From positions 248,001 to 312,000 of the forward strand of contig NZ_JAGPYK010000003.1 in assembly GCF_018070045.1 (NCBI RefSeq): a stretch of DNA of 64,000 bases. Direction: 5' to 3'. The position numbers were made by a program, and so were the translations under genes. Under the pieces are notes generated by a model. That model was not told the DNA's origin. It saw nothing but the letters and a program-made list of their open reading frames with translations, and searched no databases. Origin of the DNA: Micromonospora sp. U21. GTDB taxonomy: Bacteria > Actinomycetota > Actinomycetes > Mycobacteriales > Micromonosporaceae. Below, piece by piece: positions 28,110 to 36,122 of this stretch (its first letter is position 1; each line of letters starts with the position of its first letter).

Positions 28110-28856
28110 CTAGGCCGTCCGCGCGCGCCAGTCGTCCAGACGCGTATCGGCGACGCGGGCGCCGTCGACGGGGACGAGGGAGCGCTCGCCCAGGCTGGCG
28201 CCGAAGTACCGGGCGCCGGGATCGGTCACCACCGAACGGGAGTCGGAACGGGCCACGAGAACGGATCGGCCCAGCTCGTCGAGGCGGAACTGCTCCGGCC
28301 CGGCGATCTCGACCGTACCGTTCGTCGGCGCGCCGACCGCGACCTCGGCCACCGCGGACGCGACGTCGTCGGCCGCCATCGGCTGGATGAGCACCGGCGC
28401 GAGGCGTACGGTGTCGCCGTCCGTGGCGGCGTCGATGATGCCCTGGACGAACTCGAAGAACTGCGTGGCGTGCACCAGCGAGTAGGGCAGCCCGGACGCG
28501 GCGATGAGCTTCTCCTGGGCGACCTTGGCCCGCATGTACCCGCTGTCCGGAAGCCGGTCCGAGCCCACGATGGAGAGGGCCACGTAGTGCCCCACCCCGG
28601 CTTGCGTCGTGGCGGCGAGGAGGGTCCGGGTGGACGTCTGGAAGAACTCCAGCACGGCGGCGTCCTCGAACGAGGGGGAGTTCGACACGTCGACGAGCAC
28701 ATCGGCGCCGTCGAGCACCTCACCCACCCCTTCACCGGTCAGCGTGTTCACGCCGGTCTTGGGCGACGCCGGGACGGCCTCATGACCCTGCGCGCCGAGT
28801 TTGCCCACCAGCTTGGAGCCGATGAGGCCGCTACCGCCGATAACGACGATCTTCAT
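28110..28856 (-). CDS. NAD(P)-binding oxidoreductase, NmrA/atypical SDR type
   Basis: A 248-residue Rossmann-fold protein. The N-terminal MKIVVIGGSGLIGSKLVGKLGAQGH has the GGxGxxG dinucleotide site. The segments VALSIVGSDRLPDSGYMRAKVAQEKLI (Tyr/Lys region) and LPYSLVHATQFFEFV are typical of the NmrA-like/atypical SDR group. A GGAAGG precedes the ATG at 28856. It converges on the membrane hydrolase gene with only 11 bases between stops and no hairpin. Substrate unknown. Confidence 0.88.
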   Translation of the reverse strand: MKIVVIGGSGLIGSKLVGKLGAQGHEAVPASPKTGVNTLTGEGVGEVLDGADVLVDVSNSPSFEDAAVLEFFQTSTRTLLAATTQAGVGHYVALSIVGSDRLPDSGYMRAKVAQEKLIAASGLPYSLVHATQFFEFVQGIIDAATDGDTVRLAPVLIQPMAADDVASAVAEVAVGAPTNGTVEIAGPEQFRLDELGRSVLVARSDSRSVVTDPGARYFGASLGERSLVPVDGARVADTRLDDWRARTA

Positions 28857-28960
28857 GAACCAGCCTTCCTGCTGTCAGCTGACGGATCACGGGGCGGACG
28901 GGGTCACGACGACATCAGGCTACGCACCTGCGGACAGGTGGCGCGTAGACATCACGGCTC

Positions 28961-29679
28961 ATGATTGTGTGCCTGATGCACCATGGGAGACCGCGCCCGT
29001 CGCATCTGGAGGTCGTCCTGGCCACGGTGTCCCACCCGGTGTTCGCCCGGGTCTATGAGCGGCTCAGTATGGTGATGGACCGCGCCGGCACCGCGGAGCA
29101 CCGGCGGAGCACCGGCGGAGTCTCGTCGCCGGCCTGTCCGGCCGGGTGATCGAGATCGGCGCCGGCAATGGCCGCATGTTCCCCCACTACCCACCCAGGG
29201 TCACCGAGGTCGTCGGGGTCGAGCCGGAACGACGTCTGCGCGCCGCAGCCATCCGGGCCGCGCAGACAGCGCCGGTGCCCGTGATGGTCGTTGACGGTCT
29301 GGCCGAGGCCCTACCGGCCAGGGACGGCGAGTTCGACGCGGCGGTGGTCGCGTTGGTGTTGTGCACCGTGCCCGATCAGGCGGCCGCGCTCGCCGAGATC
29401 GACCGGGTGCTGCCCCCCGGCGGTCAGCTGCGGTTCTTCGAGCACGTCGCCGCCGAAGGCCCGGGCGGTCTGCGCCGGGTCCAACGGCTGTTCGACGCGA
29501 CGCTGTGGCCGAACCTGTTCGCCGGCTGCCACACCGGCCGCGACACCACCGCCGCCATCAGCGCGGCCGGGTTCGTCATCGAGGAGTTGCACCGGTTCCG
29601 GTTCCCGGCCGGCAGCAACAGCCCGTCCTCGCCCTGCGTCGTCGGAGGCGCGATCAGGCCGGCGCCGAACGCCCGGTAG
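28961..29679 (+). pseudogene. Class I SAM methyltransferase gene interrupted by an 11-bp tandem duplication
   Basis: Two frames together encode one methyltransferase. The first (28961-29149) has the usual start ATVSHPVFARVYERLSMVMDRAGTAEHRR. The second (29146-29679) begins with VIEIGAGNGRMFPHYP, the SAM-binding motif I, and runs to FFEHVAAEGPGGLRRVQRLFD and the family C-terminus. Between them an 11-base unit, GAGCACCGGCG, occurs twice in a row (29096-29106 and 29107-29117). Removing one copy gives a continuous reading, AEHRRSLVAGLSGRVIEIGAGNG. The first frame ends in a GTGA overlap with the second, so coupled restart is conceivable. The gene is most likely inactive or split. Confidence 0.85.
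29096..29117 (+). repeat. 11-bp tandem duplication
   Basis: GAGCACCGGCG is present twice without spacer. It shifts the methyltransferase frame and looks like a recent slippage event because the flanking coding sequence is intact. Confidence 0.9.
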
Positions 29680-29980
29680 CGGGGATGGCCGGTCGGCTGT
29701 CGTCGCCACCTCCGCTGCCGCCGGCGGTGAATCCACGTCGGACCGGTCTGGCAACCGGACGATCTGTGGTCGCCGGGCTGATGCGATGAACACGAGGCCG
29801 GCAATGAGGACATGAAGTTTCGTTCCATTCGTACTGGTGATACTAATTGCCCCATTTTGGCGGCATAAGGGCACCCAACGTGATGTGGTGGTCAGCGCAC
29901 TTGTCTGCGCCATTCAGACCGTTCGCGCAGGAGCGACTCGCGAGACGCGTCCTGCGGGTAGTACCCACGGAGGGTGTTCT
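29680..29980. other. Intergenic region, AT-richer upstream region of collagen-like gene
   Basis: This 301-base gap includes one of the most AT-rich short stretches seen by eye in the window (about 29780-29880), probably the promoter region of the collagen-like gene. A hairpin-rich leader follows at 29926-29966. No coding sequence is supported. Confidence 0.55.
29926..29966 (+). promoter_or_regulatory. Structured 5' leader of collagen-like gene
   Basis: CGCAGGA (29926-29932) pairs with TCCTGCG (29950-29956), with the self-complementary CTCGCGAG inside. A GGGTAGTACCC mini-hairpin follows, just before the GGAGGG ribosome site. It could affect translation; no known riboswitch class is recognised. 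Confidence 0.35.
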
Positions 29981-31147
29981 GTGACAGCAAAACCTCATCT
30001 TCGCCTACGGCGTGCGGTCTTGCCGACGCTCGCGGCTTCCGCGGCCGCCGCCGTCGCAACCAGCTTGCTGCTCTTCAACTCGACCGCAGCCAACGCGCAG
30101 GAAGCACCGGTGGGTCTGGGGACGTCGGCGAACTTCTCCGTCCTGGCCGGGGCCGAGCCCACCAACACCGGCCCCAGCTTCCTGGCCCAGAGTCTCGGCC
30201 GGTACCCGGGCAACACCCAGTCGGGCTTCGAGACGGCAACCATCGGCGGCGAGGTCCACCTCGGCGACGCGGTCGCCCTACAGGCCCAGAGCGATCTGAC
30301 CACCGCATTCAACGACGCTGCCGGCCGGACCCCGTTCACAGTCCTTCCGTCAGAGCTCGGCGCCGGCAACACGCTCAACGCCGGGGTCTACCGGATCGGG
30401 GCCGCGGAGCTGACCGGGTCCCTGACGCTCAACGGCCAGGGCGACCCGGCGGCCGTGTTCATCTTCCAGGTCGACTCCTCGCTGACCACGGCGTCGAACA
30501 GCAGCATCATCCTGATCAATGGCGCCTCGGCCTGCAACGTGTTCTGGAAGATCGGCAGCTCGGCAACGATCGGCACGGGGACCTCCTTCGTGGGCACCAT
30601 CATGGCTCAGGCCGCGATCACGATGGCCACAGGCGCGAGGCTCCAGGGCCGCGCGCTGGCGAGAACCGCCGCCGTCACCCTCGACAACAACGTCATCACC
30701 GCACCCATCTGCGCTGGGCCGACCGGCCCGCCGGGACCGTCCGGCCCACCCGGACCGTCCGGCCCGCCCGGTAGCCCCGGAGCACCGGGCAGCCCCGGAG
30801 CACCCGGCAGCCCCGGAGCACCCGGCAGCCCTGGTGCGCCAGGCAGCCCCGGAGCACCCGGCAGCCCTGGTGCGCCAGGCAGCCCCGGAGCCCCAGGTAG
30901 TCCCGGAGCGCCAGGCGCACCCGGTGCACCGGGCAGCCCCGGCGCACCAGGCAGCCCCGGCGCGCCCGGTAGTCCTGGAGCCCCGGGAGCCCCAGGTAGC
31001 CCCGGATTCCCCACGAAGCCGGGCGACAAGGTCCTGCCGGTAACCGGTAGCGGCGTGATTCCGGCCATGACGGGCATCGGAAGTGTCATGGTCGCCCTGG
31101 GCGGGCTCGTCTTCTTCCTCGCCCGGCGTCGACGCCAGGAGTCCTGA
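29981..31147 (+). CDS. Cell-wall-anchored DUF3494 (ice-binding-like) protein with collagen-like stalk
   Basis: The 388-residue product has a signal peptide (to about NAQEAP, residue 38), then a DUF3494/ice-binding-like beta-helical domain (~40-240). That domain shows [50 protein letters not shown] and [28 protein letters not shown]. Next come 33 uninterrupted Gly-X-Y triplets (246-344), mostly GSP and GAP. The end carries LPVTG (352-356), a hydrophobic helix and RRRRQES, a sortase sorting signal. It should be covalently fixed to the cell wall with the DUF3494 head held out on a triple-helical stalk. GTG 29981 follows GGAGGG by seven bases. Despite the family name, adhesion is as likely a role as ice binding. 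Confidence 0.88.
   Translation: MTAKPHLRLRRAVLPTLAASAAAAVATSLLLFNSTAANAQEAPVGLGTSANFSVLAGAEPTNTGPSFLAQSLGRYPGNTQSGFETATIGGEVHLGDAVALQAQSDLTTAFNDAAGRTPFTVLPSELGAGNTLNAGVYRIGAAELTGSLTLNGQGDPAAVFIFQVDSSLTTASNSSIILINGASACNVFWKIGSSATIGTGTSFVGTIMAQAAITMATGARLQGRALARTAAVTLDNNVITAPICAGPTGPPGPSGPPGPSGPPGSPGAPGSPGAPGSPGAPGSPGAPGSPGAPGSPGAPGSPGAPGSPGAPGAPGAPGSPGAPGSPGAPGSPGAPGAPGSPGFPTKPGDKVLPVTGSGVIPAMTGIGSVMVALGGLVFFLARRRRQES
30716..31012 (+). repeat. Collagen-like GXY repeat tract
   Basis: 297 bases encode 33 Gly-X-Y triplets. The DNA is a run of near-identical 18-base units (for example GGCAGCCCCGGAGCACCC), so the tract is prone to slippage in whole triplets and may vary in length among strains. 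Confidence 0.9.
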
Positions 31148-31487
31148 TCGGTGGCCCGGCCGGCGACCTGCCGGCCGGGCCCCCGCCATCTTGACTGTTC
31201 TCGAAACGCCACCAGTGAGAGCGGGCCGCCGCCCTGCACGCAGCGTCATCCGGACCGTGACACACGATCCGACGGCTGTGCGCGGGGTGGCGGCTCGCTC
31301 GGCTCGCCCGGTCTGTCGCGGCAACGTACGCGACGAAGGAAACTCGCTTGCTGAACGCGCCGGGCGCCGCCAGAGTGGTGTCCATGACGTACTGACGGGC
31401 AACACTCCCCCGCTCCGAGCCACCCTGGCGACGCCGCCCGGTGCCGTGATGCCGTCCGTCCCTGCGTTTCGCGAGAAGTGAGCATCC
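31148..31487. other. Intergenic region between collagen-like gene and rtcB2
   Basis: Apart from the terminator at 31153-31181, I see no supported gene or motif in this 340-base gap. No sigma54-type promoter, as found before rtcB in some proteobacteria, is evident. Confidence 0.5.
31153..31181 (+). terminator. Terminator hairpin of collagen-like gene
   Basis: A perfect 12-bp stem (GGCCCGGCCGGC and its complement) around a five-base loop starts six bases after the stop codon. Confidence 0.82.
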
Positions 31488-32675
31488 TTGTCCCAGCACC
31501 ACTCCCGTCGGGAGTCCCTGCACCCGTCCACTCCGGCGACCGTCTCGGTGTTCGCCTCCCCCGCGAGTTGGATCGAGTCCGATGCCCTCGCGCAGTGCCA
31601 GCAGGTGGCCGCCCTCGACGGCATGATCCACGTTGCCGCCATGCCGGACCTGCACCCGGGCAAGGGTGCACCCATCGGCGCCGCCATGGCGTCGACCGTT
31701 TTGTACCCGTTCCTGGTGGGCTCCGACATCGGCTGCGGCATCGCCGTGTTCCCCATCCGGCTCAAGCGCGTCGTACCCGAGCGGCTCGCCGCGCGGTTCC
31801 CCGACCTCGACCGTGCGCTGGACCGCGAGCGGGACGCCGACGACCCGGCCTGGGCCGTCGTGCGGGACGATATTCCCGCCGGCCACCTGGAGGGCCTCGG
31901 GACGGTCGGCCGGGGCAACCACTTCGTCGAACTCGCGCGCGTCGACACCGTCTTCGACCCCGGTCACGCGACCCGTCTCGGGCTCGACGCCGGTGACCTC
32001 GTCCTCATCGTCCACAGTGGTTCCCGTGGCCTGGGCGAGCGGATCCTGCGGGCGCACACCGAGGTCCATGGCGCGGGCCCCACCCCCGATCCCGCCGCCT
32101 ACCTGGCCATGCATGACGACGCGGTGCGCTGGGGATCGCTCAACCGGCGGTTGCTGGCCGCCCGGGTCGCGTACGCCCTGGGGGCCGAGCCCAGCGAGCC
32201 GATCGTCGACCAGTGCCACAACCTGGTCGAGGTCCGCGACGGGGTCTACCTGCACCGCAAGGGAGCGGCACCGGGCGACGGTCGCGACGTCCTCATCGCC
32301 GGTACCCGGGGCACCTCGTCCTACCTCGTGGCGGCCCACGCCGGACCGGACGCCAACCACTCTGTCGCGCACGGCGCGGGCCGCAAGATGTCGCGCGCCG
32401 ACGCCCTGCGCCGCGGCCGGGCCAAACACACCGTCGACGAGCTGCGCCGCACTCCGGTGGGGTCGCTGGTGGTGTGCGGCGACCGTCAGCTGCTGTTCGA
32501 GGAGGCGCCCACGGCGTACAAACGCATCGAGCAGGTGATCGCCGACCTCGTCGACCACCACCTGGCCACGCCGGTGGCCACCACCACTCCCCTGGTCACG
32601 TACAAGACGCCGGATCCGGGGCTGACGCCCCGGCCGGACCGCCGCGACCAGCGCCGCAGGCGAGGCCGGGTGTGA
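31488..32675 (+). CDS. rtcB2: RtcB2-type RNA ligase (release-factor-H-coupled)
   Basis: A 395-residue RtcB-family ligase, which joins RNA 2',3'-cyclic-phosphate and 5'-OH ends using Mn and GTP. Metal- and GTP-site motifs are visible: MPDLHPGKGAPIGAAMAS, GSDIGCGIAVF (metal Cys), GRGNHFVEL, HSGSRGLG, and SVAHGAGRKMSR, which contains the GMP-acceptor region His. It is shorter than canonical RtcB (about 400-480) and fits the RtcB2 group coupled to prfH. TTG 31488 is the only start that keeps the whole N-terminus. The stop overlaps the prfH GTG (GTGA, 32672-32675). In E. coli the RtcB2-PrfH pair repairs ribosomes cleaved in the 16S decoding centre; the same role is inferred here. Confidence 0.88.
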   Translation: MSQHHSRRESLHPSTPATVSVFASPASWIESDALAQCQQVAALDGMIHVAAMPDLHPGKGAPIGAAMASTVLYPFLVGSDIGCGIAVFPIRLKRVVPERLAARFPDLDRALDRERDADDPAWAVVRDDIPAGHLEGLGTVGRGNHFVELARVDTVFDPGHATRLGLDAGDLVLIVHSGSRGLGERILRAHTEVHGAGPTPDPAAYLAMHDDAVRWGSLNRRLLAARVAYALGAEPSEPIVDQCHNLVEVRDGVYLHRKGAAPGDGRDVLIAGTRGTSSYLVAAHAGPDANHSVAHGAGRKMSRADALRRGRAKHTVDELRRTPVGSLVVCGDRQLLFEEAPTAYKRIEQVIADLVDHHLATPVATTTPLVTYKTPDPGLTPRPDRRDQRRRRGRV

Positions 32676-33325
32676 GCGTGCATCTGTTGTTGTCGGCCGG
32701 GCGTGGCCCGCAGGAGTGTGCCTGGGCGCTGGCCCACCTGCTGCGCCGCCTGGAGGGCGAGGCCACCCGGCAGGGCCTGACGGTTCGGCGGGTCCGGGCC
32801 GTACCCGGTGACCGGCCGGGCACCTACCGGTCGGTTCTGATCCAGATCTCCGGTGCGGCCGCCGAGGCGTTCAGCTCCTCGTGGACCGGAACCCTGTGCT
32901 GGCAGGCGCCCAGCCCCTACCGGGCGAGCGCCGGCCGGAAGAACTGGTACGTCATCGCGCAACCGCCCCAGCTCGACACCCCGCCCACGACGTTCGCAGA
33001 GGCGGATGTCGACATCGTCGCCTGCCGTACCGGCGGCCCCGGGGGCCAGCACCGAAACAAGGCGAGCACGGCGGTACGGGCGACGCACCGCCCCTCGGGC
33101 ATCGTCGTCGTGGTGGACGACGAGCGACAGTTCAGCCTCAACCGGCGCATCGCCCTGCGCCTGCTGCGGCAGCGCATCGAGCGCGGCGACGAGGCGGCCC
33201 GTCGCGCCGTCACCACCGCCCGTTGGCGCGTCCACGACGAACTCGTACGCGGCAACCCCACCCGCGTCGAACGCCCGGAGCCATCGGAACAGGACACCCC
33301 CAGGCAGCGTTCGCGGCAGCGATGA
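32672..33325 (+). CDS. prfH: Peptide chain release factor-like protein PrfH
   Basis: A 217-residue protein, much shorter than RF1/RF2 and lacking their codon-reading domain. It keeps the catalytic loop CRTGGPGGQHRNK, with GGQ at 124-126, and the following STAVRATHRPSGIVV typical of class I release factors. VSVHLLLSAGRGPQECAWAL is the usual PrfH start. PrfH recognises ribosomes damaged at the decoding centre and releases the peptide, so RtcB2 can reseal the rRNA. The GTG start overlaps the rtcB2 stop, giving tight coupling. The C-terminal tail is basic and probably contacts rRNA. Confidence 0.9.
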   Translation: MSVHLLLSAGRGPQECAWALAHLLRRLEGEATRQGLTVRRVRAVPGDRPGTYRSVLIQISGAAAEAFSSSWTGTLCWQAPSPYRASAGRKNWYVIAQPPQLDTPPTTFAEADVDIVACRTGGPGGQHRNKASTAVRATHRPSGIVVVVDDERQFSLNRRIALRLLRQRIERGDEAARRAVTTARWRVHDELVRGNPTRVERPEPSEQDTPRQRSRQR

Positions 33326-33352
33326 CGGGGTCCGTTCGCACCAGCGACGGGA

Positions 33353-33450
33353 TCAGACCTGCAGCACCGCGTCGGCAAACGCCTGGGGGGGCCTCCTGCG
33401 GCAGGTTGTGCCCGACTCCGCCGCCGATGGTCCGGTGTTCGTACCGCGTC
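33353..33450 (-). pseudogene. Remnant of an alpha/beta hydrolase 3' end
   Basis: On the minus strand GGGVGHNLPQEAP (one frame) and PQAFADAVLQV followed by TGA (another frame) together match the typical end of alpha/beta hydrolases. The frame change falls in a run of seven G (plus strand, around 33385-33391); six would restore it. No upstream part of the gene remains. Confidence 0.6.
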
Positions 33451-33499
33451 TTACGTGTGCAGGCGCAGGCCGTGGCGGCGACCCTCGTAGGGTGATGGC

Positions 33500-34330
33500 A
33501 TGGCTGAGCGATCTCTGACCTTGATGGCGGTGCACGCGCATCCCGACGACGAGGCGACGAGCACCGGTGGTGTCCTTGCGCGCTATGCGGCGGAAGGGAT
33601 CTCCACGGTGCTGGTGACCTGCACCGACGGGCGATGTGGCGACGGTCCCGGCGGGGTCAAGCCCGGCTACCCGGCGCACGACCCGGCCGCGGTCGTGGCG
33701 ATGCGCCAGGCCGAGTTGGAGGCCAGCTGCGCGGCGTTGAAGGTCACCCACCTGGAGACGCTCGGCTATGCCGATTCCGGGATGATGGGCTGGGCGACGA
33801 ACGACCTGCCCGGCGCGTTCTGGACCACGCCGGTCGACGAGGCCGCGGACCGGCTGGCGGCACTGATTCGCCAGTACCGGCCGGACGTCGTCGTCACCTA
33901 CGACGAGAACGGCTTCTACGGCCACCCGGATCACATCCAGGCCCACCGCATCACCATGGCAGCTGTCGCGAAGACGGACGTTCCCGCGAAGGTGTACTGG
34001 ACCACGGTGCCTCGGACGGCGTTCACCGAGTTCGGCCGGATCATGCAGGAGCTCGGCGTCGAGTGGGCCGAGCCGGACGCGTCGGGCGAACCGGAGCCGG
34101 AGCTCGGCCTGCCCGACGACGAGATCACCACCTGGGTGGACACCAGCACCTACGGCGAGCAGAAGTTCGACGCGTTGGCCGCGCACGCCAGTCAGACCGA
34201 GAACATCTTCTTCCTGCAACTGGGCAGGGAGCGGTTCACCGAGCTGATGGGCATGGAGACCTTCGTCCGGGTCCGTGACACCACCGGCGCGCCGCTCCCC
34301 GAGGACGACCTCTTCGCCGGACTGCGCTGA
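33500..34330 (+). CDS. PIG-L/LmbE-family deacetylase
   Basis: A 276-residue zinc-dependent deacetylase. MAVHAHPDDEATSTGG carries the metal motif (His14, Asp17), and GHPDHIQAHR has the second His. TCTDGRCGD and RPDVVVTYDENGFYGHPDH are family hallmarks. The group includes MshB and Mca, which act on mycothiol precursors or S-conjugates in actinobacteria. The overall pattern is closer to the Mca/MshB-like clade than to sugar PIG-L, but exact substrate is uncertain. It stands alone, about 175 bases after prfH. Confidence 0.88.
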   Translation: MAERSLTLMAVHAHPDDEATSTGGVLARYAAEGISTVLVTCTDGRCGDGPGGVKPGYPAHDPAAVVAMRQAELEASCAALKVTHLETLGYADSGMMGWATNDLPGAFWTTPVDEAADRLAALIRQYRPDVVVTYDENGFYGHPDHIQAHRITMAAVAKTDVPAKVYWTTVPRTAFTEFGRIMQELGVEWAEPDASGEPEPELGLPDDEITTWVDTSTYGEQKFDALAAHASQTENIFFLQLGRERFTELMGMETFVRVRDTTGAPLPEDDLFAGLR

Positions 34331-34440
34331 CCCGTTGCCGCCTGACGCGGCGCCGCACGCTCCACACCGGGGCAACGATCACGATTCCAGTCGACCCGTG
34401 GTGATGGTGACATCTCGTGCGTCCCCGGGCGGGACCCTGG

Positions 34441-35127
34441 TTACCTGACCGCCGTGGGGGTTGCCATCGCCTCGGGACTGTCGACGATGCGGGTGGCCCA
34501 CCGCTTCATGAGGGCGGTGTCGTGGGTGATGAGCAGGACGCCGGCGTGGTGCTGCCGCTGGTAGGTGGTGATGACGGCGGCGACATGGGCCTGGGTGGAC
34601 GCGTCGAGCATGGCGGTGGCCTCGTCGCAGAGCAGGTAGTCCGGCTGGTGGACGAGGGCGCGGGCGAGGCAGGCGCGTTGTAGTTGCCCGTCGCTGACGG
34701 CGTGCGGCCGTCGGGTGAGCAGATCCGGGGTGAGCCCGACCAGGTCGGCGAGCTCTACCGTGGCCGCGCGGGCCGCGGTGTCGGAGGTGCCGGTGGCGCG
34801 CAGGGGTTCGGCGATGATGTCGGCGAGACTGAGTCGCGGGTCGGCGGCGGCGCGGGGGCTCTGGAACAGGATCGCCACCCGGGTACGGACGGATGCGGGG
34901 ACGCGGTGGCGTGCGCCGGTGACGCGGACGCCGTCGATGCTGACGTGACCGCCGCCGGGCTGGTGCAGGAGCGCGAGGACGCGGACGAGGGTGGACTTGC
35001 CGCTGCCGGAGGGTCCCCGCAGTCCCAGGGTCTCGCCGGGGACGAGGCGCAGATCGACGCGGTCGAGGACCCGCTGCCGGCCGTAGGAGACGGTGACCTG
35101 GTGGGCCGCGAGTCCGCGCTCGTTCAT
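34441..35127 (-). CDS. Peptide/nickel-type ABC importer ATPase (DppF/NikE position)
   Basis: A 228-residue ATPase, short for DppF-like proteins because it lacks the C-terminal oligopeptide-binding extension. It has Walker A GPSGSGKST, Walker B YLLCDEATAMLD and H-loop LITHD. The signature is AVSDGQLQRACLARAL: SDGQ takes the place of SGGQ. Walker B has DEAT rather than the common DEPT, as in some NikE/DppF proteins. Its ATG overlaps the partner ATPase stop (35124-35127). With that partner it forms the ATPase heterodimer of the importer. It is the last gene of the operon; no strong hairpin follows it. Confidence 0.88.
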   Translation of the reverse strand: MNERGLAAHQVTVSYGRQRVLDRVDLRLVPGETLGLRGPSGSGKSTLVRVLALLHQPGGGHVSIDGVRVTGARHRVPASVRTRVAILFQSPRAAADPRLSLADIIAEPLRATGTSDTAARAATVELADLVGLTPDLLTRRPHAVSDGQLQRACLARALVHQPDYLLCDEATAMLDASTQAHVAAVITTYQRQHHAGVLLITHDTALMKRWATRIVDSPEAMATPTAVR

Positions 35128-36122
35128 GTCTCCGCTCCGATCCGGTGATGACAGGCGACCCGGCCCGCCCCGGCGTGGGTGAGCGCGGGCAGCCGGTGAC
35201 AGGTGTCGGTGGCGCGATCGCAGCGGGGTGCGAAGGCGCAGCCGTCGGGCAGGTCGGTGAGCATGGGCGGATGGCCGGGAACGGGTCGGAAGGACCGGTC
35301 GGGCAGGGCGTCCAGCAGTGCCGCGGTGTAGGGGTGCGCGGGGGCGGTGAACAGGAGGTCGCTCGGGGCGTGTTCGACGATGCGGCTGGCGTACATGACG
35401 GCGACGGTGTCGGCGACGCGGCGGGCGGCGGCAAGGTCGTGGGTGATGAGCAGAACGGCTGCCCCGGTGTCGCAGCGGCGGCGCAGCAGATCGAGGGTGT
35501 GGTCGACGAGGGGTCGGTCCAGGCCGGTGGTGGGTTCGTCGGCGAGTAGCAGCGGCGGGTCCGGGGCCAGGGCGAGCGCGGTGACGAGTCGTTGGGCCAT
35601 GCCGCCGGAGAGTTCGTGGGGGTAGCGGTCGAGGTCGGTGGGGTCGAGGCCCACGTCGGTGGCGAGTCGGTCGGCGCCGGCGGACGCGGCGATGCGGGTG
35701 TGGCCGTGGGCACGGAGGGTCTCGGTGAGCAGGCGCCGGCCGGTGCGGACCGGGGTGAGCGCGGTGGCAGGGCTCTGTGGAACCAGGCCGACGGCCCGGC
35801 CTCGGACCTGCCGGGCGAGGTGCCGTTCGCCGCAGCCGAGCAGGTCGACCGCGCTGTTCCCGGTGTGCAGTCGGGCGCTGCCGGTGATGGTGGCGTTGGC
35901 GGGCAGCAGGCCGAGCAGTGCGTACGCGAGCACCGACTTGCCGCAGCCGGATTCGCCCACGACAGCGAGGAGTTCACCCGGCCGGACGGCCAGGTGCAGG
36001 TCGGTGACGGCATGCACGACAGCGCCGCGCAACTGGAAGCGGACGGTCAGACCGTCGATGTCCAGCAGCGGGTGCCGGGTGCCGCTGGCGGTGGCCGCGG
36101 GTGCGGCGGCGGGCGTGGCCAT
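35124..36122 (-). CDS. Peptide/nickel-type ABC importer ATPase (DppD/NikD position)
   Basis: A 332-residue ATPase with Walker A GESGCGKSV, signature ELSGGMAQRLVTALAL and Walker B LLADEPTTGLD. The C-terminal PYTAALLDALPDRSFRPVPGHPPMLTDLPDGCAFAPRC is the oligopeptide/dipeptide-transporter extension, whose later Cys residues can hold an iron-sulfur cluster in this family. The ATG at 36122 shares one base with the permease stop (TGATG); a GTG at 36125 is an alternative. It couples ATP use to uptake via the two permeases. Confidence 0.9.
   Translation of the reverse strand: MATPAAAPAATASGTRHPLLDIDGLTVRFQLRGAVVHAVTDLHLAVRPGELLAVVGESGCGKSVLAYALLGLLPANATITGSARLHTGNSAVDLLGCGERHLARQVRGRAVGLVPQSPATALTPVRTGRRLLTETLRAHGHTRIAASAGADRLATDVGLDPTDLDRYPHELSGGMAQRLVTALALAPDPPLLLADEPTTGLDRPLVDHTLDLLRRRCDTGAAVLLITHDLAAARRVADTVAVMYASRIVEHAPSDLLFTAPAHPYTAALLDALPDRSFRPVPGHPPMLTDLPDGCAFAPRCDRATDTCHRLPALTHAGAGRVACHHRIGAET

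Noticed and set aside
30716..31012. The collagen repeat tract as a minisatellite unrelated to coding
   Set aside because: It stays in frame through 33 perfect Gly-X-Y triplets and is flanked by coherent domains, so it is coding.
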